DNA of 10,585 nt, taken from contig CAMOOZ010000257.1 in assembly GCA_946621895.1 (NCBI GenBank), forward strand, positions 1 through 10,585. The letters run 5' to 3'. This DNA is from an uncultured Lachnospiraceae bacterium. Its GTDB lineage: Bacteria; Bacillota_A; Clostridia; Lachnospirales; Lachnospiraceae. The position numbers and the translations under genes are program-made. The stretch's first letter is position 1. Each line of letters opens with the position of its first letter. Below are positions 6,849-10,585 of this stretch, piece after piece. Under the pieces are notes generated by a model, which was not told the DNA's origin, made no database searches, and saw only the letters and a list, made by a program, of their open reading frames with translations.

Positions 6849-8922
6849 TTCTTTTTTTCTTTCCGAAAAGCCTTCGCTTTCCGGCAGGCCTCCCGTTTTC
6901 CTCTTTTGTCAGCATGTCGGCCATGGCCTCCGGCAAAAGCCCGAGGATCAGCCGCAGGGATACGGTTCCCCCGGGGAAACCCCGCCTTTTGTTTTCCGGC
7001 ACATAAACCTCCACAAAAGGATCCTTGCCGGAAAAGGCGGCGAACCCCTCTCTGATCCAGCAGCCGTCGGGAGAAAGGGCAAGCTCCACCGGAAGCTCCT
7101 CCGGGTTTTCCAGACTCACCGCCACCATGCAGCTCTCCACCGCCGGGTCGATCCGAAAAGCCCTTGTAGAAGGCGTAAACTCCAGTGAAAGCATGGTTTC
7201 CCTCTCCGCGTTATAGCCTTCCGCGGGAAACCAGGAATCTTCCTCGGAATAGCCGTCCCCCTCATCCTGATAGACCTGAAGCCTGTCCGGACGAAGCGAA
7301 TCCCCGAGGCTTTCCAGCTCGGCAGGCACCCTTACCCGCTTGCCGATCCGCTGCCAGAGCTCCACCAGGGAAAGCCTGCCGCCGGTCACGAATTTCTGGA
7401 AGCTCTCCTCCTCCTCGATCAGTCTCTGCTTCTCCTCGGAGGTAAAGCCCAGAGGATCAAACAACGCGTTCACCACCGCGGTCCGGCGCTTCCTGTCGGC
7501 ATACATATAATCCCTGAGGGCTCTGAAGGCCAGCTCTCCCGCCGGGATCTGCTTCCCATAGGTCCATTCATAATCGATCAGCGTCCAGGAATCCCCGTTC
7601 ACGATGATATTGGAAAAGGCCATGTCATAATCCGCGGCAGGGGCCTCCTCGTTATAGCCGATCCTGCGGATGTACTCCGCAAAGAGGTTCCGGAAGCCCT
7701 CCTCATCACCCAGCCGCAGGCGCAGATCCATCAGTGCGGAAAGGGTATAGCCTTCAAGAAAGGGAAAGATCACCCTGTTCCCCTCCATCCCGCAGGGACA
7801 GACCGTCAGCTTCCCGCCCTGATAGCGATCCCGCAGCGCCTCATAGGAGCTTTGCAGCTCCAGCACATGGGAAACCGCCTCCTCCTCCAGCGCCAGCTTC
7901 CTGATCAGCATCCTTCCCGTCCTGGTCCGAAAGATCTCCGTACGGATGCGGTATTCCGGGGCACGGTCATTGGAATAGCGGATATAGATCTGCTCAGGAG
8001 CCTCCCCGGTGATCACCAGGAAGGAATTGGCAAAATCCTGATAGATCCCTTCCCGCAGCAGGGCTCTTGCCGCATCCTTTTCATTAAAAAGGAGCAGGCG
8101 TTCTCTGTCAAAATTCCAGACATTGTCCAGCAGCTCCTCCCCTCGGGGGAGATAAGCATCCGAATAAATATCTTTTGCAATTTTATAGTCCGGATACGGA
8201 TAATACCAGTTGATCTCATTGATGCCTGCTCCCTTCAGCAGGGCATAAAGACCATTGCGGGAAAAGGTACGGATCCCGCCTTCCTCAGGATAACCTTCCA
8301 CGCCGGTAAAATAGCGTCCGATATGATCTTCCCGGCAGCCTGCCAGATATTTCAGCCCCATGCGATTTTCTATCCCGATCACGAGATGACCGTCGGCTGC
8401 CAGATGCTTTTTTATTTTCTTCAGAAAATTAAGCCAGGGATCCGTACCGGAAACATAACTTCCTGCATATTCCAGCACTCCCATCAGAATGATCCACTGA
8501 TAATCCCCCGGCAGGTCCTCCTCGATCTCCTGAAAATTCCCCACGAAGATCGTCATATTGGAGCATGTGTTATTTCTTACGCCATTTATTTCACTGCGTT
8601 TCTGTGAAAGCTCTACGCAATCCAGGACACCCGCTTTTTTTGAGAGCATTCCGCTCAAGGCACCGCAGCCGCTGCCGATCTCCAGCACCTTATCGGACTG
8701 CCGGATGGGCAGCCATTCAATTACATTTGATCTCATATGGCTCAGATGATATAAGGAGGGCCAGTCCGCCCTTTCCTCGATCCAGCCGGAATAATCCTTC
8801 TCCGGATGATCCCGGACGAGCTCCAGCAGGCTCTTTTCCACATCACCGTCGGAGTAAAGATCCTTCCCCGAATAATGGGTGAGATTTAATGTTACATCCC
8901 CTAATTTCGCTTCACTCAGCAT
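6841..8922 (-). CDS. Class I SAM methyltransferase fused to a kinase-like domain (WbdD-like architecture)
   Basis: The protein is 693 aa from the chosen start. Residues about 55-245 are a Rossmann methyltransferase, with motif I EIGSGCGA at 81-88 and the ribose-binding acid at E104. Residues about 310-530 look like a diverged protein-kinase or APH fold: a beta-3 lysine candidate K342 in IRKLALEEEAVSHV, a hinge-like FPFLEGYTL at 386-394, a catalytic-loop-like DYDMAFSN at 431-438 (D433 and N438 in place, but the usual His is D431), and a DFG-like IDYEW at 449-453. Residues about 545-665 form a beta-rich domain (LQVYQDEGDGYSEED) of the kind seen in glycan-synthesis proteins; a basic tail ends the chain. 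Methyltransferase plus kinase in one chain matches O-antigen terminator WbdD, so capping a surface glycan is plausible, but this is inference. In-frame GTG 8946 and ATGs at 8943 and 8934 lack a ribosome site; ATG 8922 has AGGAG 4 nt upstream. Confidence 0.85.
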   Translation of the reverse strand: MLSEAKLGDVTLNLTHYSGKDLYSDGDVEKSLLELVRDHPEKDYSGWIEERADWPSLYHLSHMRSNVIEWLPIRQSDKVLEIGSGCGALSGMLSKKAGVLDCVELSQKRSEINGVRNNTCSNMTIFVGNFQEIEEDLPGDYQWIILMGVLEYAGSYVSGTDPWLNFLKKIKKHLAADGHLVIGIENRMGLKYLAGCREDHIGRYFTGVEGYPEEGGIRTFSRNGLYALLKGAGINEINWYYPYPDYKIAKDIYSDAYLPRGEELLDNVWNFDRERLLLFNEKDAARALLREGIYQDFANSFLVITGEAPEQIYIRYSNDRAPEYRIRTEIFRTRTGRMLIRKLALEEEAVSHVLELQSSYEALRDRYQGGKLTVCPCGMEGNRVIFPFLEGYTLSALMDLRLRLGDEEGFRNLFAEYIRRIGYNEEAPAADYDMAFSNIIVNGDSWTLIDYEWTYGKQIPAGELAFRALRDYMYADRKRRTAVVNALFDPLGFTSEEKQRLIEEEESFQKFVTGGRLSLVELWQRIGKRVRVPAELESLGDSLRPDRLQVYQDEGDGYSEEDSWFPAEGYNAERETMLSLEFTPSTRAFRIDPAVESCMVAVSLENPEELPVELALSPDGCWIREGFAAFSGKDPFVEVYVPENKRRGFPGGTVSLRLILGLLPEAMADMLTKEENGRPAGKRRLFGKKKRNA

Positions 8923-8926
8923 ATTT

Positions 8927-8931
8927 CTCCT
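8927..8931 (-). promoter_or_regulatory. Ribosome binding site deciding the methyltransferase start
   Basis: AGGAG lies 4 nt before ATG 8922 on the minus strand (AGGAGAAATATG). The upstream in-frame GTG and ATG codons between 8946 and 8932 have no such site; one even overlaps the AGGAG region. Confidence 0.7.
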
Positions 8932-8973
8932 CATCACTCGCATCACAGGCGATACAAAAAAACTTTATCTGAT

Positions 8974-8982
8974 ATCATACCA
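8974..8982 (-). promoter_or_regulatory. Putative extended -10 promoter of the methyltransferase-glycosyltransferase operon
   Basis: The minus strand reads TGGTATGAT, a TGn element joined to TATGAT. No convincing -35 hexamer is seen at 16-18 nt upstream, which extended -10 promoters tolerate. The predicted start near 8967 gives a leader of about 45 nt before ATG 8922. Confidence 0.45.
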
Positions 8983-9061
8983 TAAAAGCTGCCCGGAAAG
9001 CGTGAATCCACAAAAGTATTTTACATAAATTCCTTACATAATCCAAATTGACCGAATAGGT

Positions 9062-9085
9062 AAATTGCAGGAATTCCTGTAATTT
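9062..9085. promoter_or_regulatory. 24-bp near-perfect palindrome, possible operator
   Basis: The centre CAGGAATTCCTG (9068-9079) is a perfect 12-bp palindrome. It is extended by AAATT on the left and AATTT on the right, with one G/T position between. It lies about 85 bp upstream of the predicted -10 of the methyltransferase operon, so a dimeric regulator could bind here. No specific family is recognised. Confidence 0.4.
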
Positions 9086-9123
9086 GAAAAAATCTGCATA
9101 TTGACCTATACAACTGTTTTTTC

Positions 9124-9146
9124 CAACGCTTTCAAAGGAAGCGTTG
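9124..9146. other. Hairpin in the helicase-methyltransferase intergenic region
   Basis: CAACGCTT (9124-9131) and AAGCGTTG (9139-9146) form an 8-bp stem that can extend by two pairs (one G-T) to a 3-nt loop. A run of six T residues abuts it on the plus strand on the 5' side only, so it is not in terminator arrangement for either strand. Confidence 0.4.
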
Positions 9147-9187
9147 AAATCCGGGTTTTCCAGAATAAATATCATTTGTCCACCGAC

Positions 9188-9196
9188 TTATCCACA
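9188..9196 (+). promoter_or_regulatory. DnaA box, perfect consensus
   Basis: TTATCCACA matches the bacterial DnaA-box consensus TTATNCACA exactly. A weaker box-like sequence in the same orientation, TTGTCCACC, begins 12 bp earlier at 9176. DnaA binding is inferred from the motif only. Confidence 0.6.
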
Positions 9197-9233
9197 TTTT
9201 CTTGGAAAATATCTCATTAAGTTAGTGGAAAAA

Positions 9234-9242
9234 TGTGGATAA
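9234..9242 (-). promoter_or_regulatory. DnaA box, perfect consensus, opposite orientation
   Basis: TGTGGATAA on the plus strand is TTATCCACA on the minus strand. It faces the box at 9188-9196 across the spacer of the inverted repeat. Confidence 0.6.
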
Positions 9243-9263
9243 ATCGGCTGTTCTTTCTGAAAA

Positions 9264-9283
9264 TTGCAGGATATCAGCTGCAA
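9264..9283. other. Short hairpin next to the DnaA-box repeat
   Basis: TTGCAG (9264-9269) pairs with CTGCAA (9278-9283) around an 8-nt loop containing GATATC. Its left arm lies within the second copy of the AAATTGCAGGA direct repeat. Confidence 0.3.
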
Positions 9284-9332
9284 AATGAGGTTGTCATAAT
9301 CTGTTAACATAATGAAAAAACAGACAGCCGCC

Positions 9333-9392
9333 ATGTAATCTGCGATACAAACTGTTATGCAATCTGACATGTACCCTGCCATGCAAACTGCT
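9333..9392. repeat. 12-bp tandem repeat, five degenerate units
   Basis: Read on the plus strand the units are ATGTAATCTGCG, ATACAAACTGTT, ATGCAATCTGAC, ATGTACCCTGCC and ATGCAAACTGCT, with a decayed sixth unit (ATGCATTGCTTC) to 9404. The consensus is about ATGYAANCTGNN with the CTG core invariant in all five units. The array covers the end of the helicase gene, whose TAG stop at 9393-9391 straddles units 5 and 6. The 12-bp period keeps alternative frames open, giving tetrapeptide repeats in two minus-strand shadow frames. Confidence 0.8.
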
Positions 9393-10585
9393 ATGCATTG
9401 CTTCCCCGATCCGGCGAAGGCGCCGGGGCAGCGTCCCGAGGATAGTCGGCAAATCCCGTCCAGAATTCCTGCAGCCGGTCTTCCACCTCTTCGAGGCACA
9501 GGCTTCTGCAGCGCACCCATTCTTCCGGAAATAACCTGCGATATGAATTAGATAAAAAACGCTCGTCCAATAATACGGCGATGCCCACATCCTCTGCGCT
9601 CCTGATCACTCTTCCGGCGGCCTGAAGCACGCGGTTCATCCCCGGGAACCGGTATGCATAGTCAAAACCGGAGCCTTCCCCGTCGAAATGCTCCTTCACC
9701 AGCTCATTTTCCCTGCATACCATCGGCAGCCCGGTACCGGCGATGATCACGCCGATCAGGCGTTTCCCTTTCAGATCGATCCCTTCCGAAAAAAGGCCGC
9801 CCAATACGCAAAGCCCGATCAAAGTAGATATCGTCTGTTCTCTGAAGTCAGAAAGAAATTCCTCCCGTTCCTTCTCCGTCATTCCCCGCCCCTGGACCAG
9901 CAGCCTCGGTGCTCTGTCCGAAAAAGACATTTGTTTTTCCATTTCCTCCCTTACACTGCTCAGGAAAGAATAGGACGGGAAAAATACCAGGTAGTTGCCC
10001 CGCTTTACGGAAGCGGCCCGCAGGATATAGGAGGCGATATCCCGGTAGGTGTCCGGTCCTCTTCGGGAATACTTCGTCGTCACATCCTTTGCGATAAACA
10101 CGCCAAGCCTTGAGGGGTCGAACACCGAACCGGCATAAACCTCATAGTCCTCCCGGCTCCCCCCCAGCAGCTTCTTATAATAGGTGATCGGAAGCAAAGT
10201 GGCGGAAAAAAGGATGACGGAAAAGGCTGAATCCATTGCGGCTCGCAGATTAGCCGAGGGGTCGATGCAGAAAAGCCTGAGCGTATACCCGTTTTCCTGA
10301 TATTGCGCATAGACCCTGTACTTTTCATCCAGGAGCCCGTAAATCTCCAGAAAAAAACTCAGCCCGAAATAGACCTGGAGCAGGCACTCCCTGATCTGAG
10401 GCAAAAGCAGGGGGGAAGCTGCCGGCTCCTTCCGATCCTTATCCGCCTGCCCCTGCTGTTCCTCCTCCTCTTCTTCCTCCTCCTCACGCCCAAGCAGGGA
10501 GGCCAGTGCGCTCACCGATTTATCCACCGCGGACAAAAACGCATCCAGGGAGGAAGGCTCAAGGTACATTTCCTCTCCCTCTCCG
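9391..10585 (-). CDS. Rad3/XPD-like ATP-dependent DNA helicase (DinG-related), C-terminal part
   Basis: The frame runs open to the window edge (residues GEGEE precede the first Met at 10569), so the N-terminal half with Walker A, DEAH box and any Fe-S cysteines lies outside. What remains is the second helicase domain. Numbered from that Met, SATLLPITYYKKLLGG is at 122-137 (the Rad3-type SATL element), EGIDLKGKRLIG at 262-273 (motif V) and QAAGRVIRS at 316-324 (motif VI arginine finger). A run of nine glutamates (E29-E37, bases 10485-10459) is encoded by a GAG/GAA tract in a probably disordered loop. The protein would act on DNA in repair or replication, using ATP to unwind 5' to 3' as known for this family. 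The last 20 or so residues (PRDAAPAPSPDRGSNA at the end) follow the usual end of the fold, and the stop codon falls inside a 12-bp tandem repeat. Met 10569 is unlikely to be the real start. Confidence 0.9.
   Translation of the reverse strand, partial: GEGEEMYLEPSSLDAFLSAVDKSVSALASLLGREEEEEEEEEQQGQADKDRKEPAASPLLLPQIRECLLQVYFGLSFFLEIYGLLDEKYRVYAQYQENGYTLRLFCIDPSANLRAAMDSAFSVILFSATLLPITYYKKLLGGSREDYEVYAGSVFDPSRLGVFIAKDVTTKYSRRGPDTYRDIASYILRAASVKRGNYLVFFPSYSFLSSVREEMEKQMSFSDRAPRLLVQGRGMTEKEREEFLSDFREQTISTLIGLCVLGGLFSEGIDLKGKRLIGVIIAGTGLPMVCRENELVKEHFDGEGSGFDYAYRFPGMNRVLQAAGRVIRSAEDVGIAVLLDERFLSNSYRRLFPEEWVRCRSLCLEEVEDRLQEFWTGFADYPRDAAPAPSPDRGSNA

Larger units (their letters stand above)
9183..9247. 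repeat. Long inverted repeat with a DnaA box in each arm
   Basis: The left arm CCGACTTATCCACATTTTC (9183-9201) and the right arm GAAAAATGTGGATAAATCGG (9228-9247) are complementary apart from one C/T position and one extra base, around a 26-nt AT-rich spacer. Each arm contains the DnaA-box consensus. The symmetry beyond the 9-mers shows that the arms are related as whole units. No T-run follows on either strand, so it is a poor terminator candidate. Confidence 0.75.
8947..9390. other. AT-rich intergenic region rich in symmetric and repeated elements
   Basis: This stretch between the helicase and the methyltransferase is clearly more AT-rich than the flanking genes. It holds, from low to high coordinate, the operon promoter, a 24-bp palindrome, a hairpin, a DnaA-box inverted repeat, another hairpin and a 12-bp tandem repeat. 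The 11-mer AAATTGCAGGA occurs twice, at 9062-9072 and 9261-9271. The ATTGACC 7-mer also occurs twice, at 9047-9053 and 9100-9106. I see no convincing gene; a 66-codon minus frame at 8975-9175 has no family resemblance and only a weak ribosome site. Confidence 0.6.

Noticed and set aside
7852..8607. Plus-strand open frame (251 codons) opposite the methyltransferase gene
   Set aside because: Antisense shadow; no motif, and the minus strand encodes a methyltransferase with a clear motif I.
8975..9175. 66-codon minus-strand frame in the intergenic region
   Set aside because: Only a weak GGTGG ribosome site, no recognisable features, and it runs over the palindrome and hairpin; codon make-up is unlike the neighbouring genes.
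9315..9344. T-run (six T on the minus strand) after the helicase gene as an intrinsic terminator
   Set aside because: The preceding stem is only 3-4 bp with bulges (CAGA with TCTG), too weak to call.
9188..9590. Two overlapping minus-strand frames (110 and 98 codons) with Cys/His tetrapeptide repeats
   Set aside because: They overlap the helicase 3' end in other frames; the peptide repeats are a by-product of the 12-bp DNA repeat.
10459..10485. GAG/GAA trinucleotide tract as a possible microsatellite
   Set aside because: It is in frame in the helicase and mixes GAG and GAA codons; best read as a poly-Glu loop, with no evidence of instability.

Overview
The window looks like a chromosomal segment of a GC-rich Gram-positive anaerobe of the class Clostridia, probably Lachnospiraceae. 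This rests on protein character (a clostridial-type ValRS with a zinc ribbon, a stand-alone FapA/DUF342 protein, a Rad3-type helicase, strong GGAGG ribosome sites) and is inference, not a database match. All five genes I accept lie on the minus strand, so the biological reading order runs from high to low coordinates. The long plus-strand frames are antisense shadows.

Reading order: (1) 10585-9391 is the C-terminal part of a Rad3/XPD-like superfamily 2 DNA helicase, cut by the window edge. (2) 9390-8923 is an AT-rich, gene-free stretch full of symmetric sequence: a 12-bp tandem repeat overlapping the helicase stop codon, an 11-bp direct repeat, several hairpins or palindromes, and a long inverted repeat whose arms each hold a perfect DnaA box (TTATCCACA). 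An extended -10 promoter ends this stretch. (3) 8922-4674 is a two-gene, translationally overlapping unit. Its first gene is a methyltransferase fused to a kinase-like domain and a C-terminal beta-rich domain; its second is a large family-2 glycosyltransferase. Together they look like part of a cell-surface glycan pathway. The methyltransferase-kinase plan resembles WbdD-type polysaccharide chain terminators, so end-capping of a glycan is a reasonable hypothesis. (4) 4673-4336 is a non-coding stretch with three strong hairpins in a row, then a sigma-A-like promoter and a structured leader for valS. (5) 4335-1624 is valS (valyl-tRNA synthetase), complete. (6) 1548-85 is a FapA-family (DUF342) protein, probably co-transcribed with valS, followed by paired hairpins that may end the transcript.

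Most notable points: the DnaA-box inverted repeat in an AT-rich region with no replication-initiator gene in view; the 12-bp tandem repeat; the compound palindromic element before valS; the methyltransferase/kinase-like/glycosyltransferase pair with an altered kinase catalytic motif; and a valS leader with no T-box that I can see. No CRISPR array, tRNA, rRNA, transposase or prophage gene was found.
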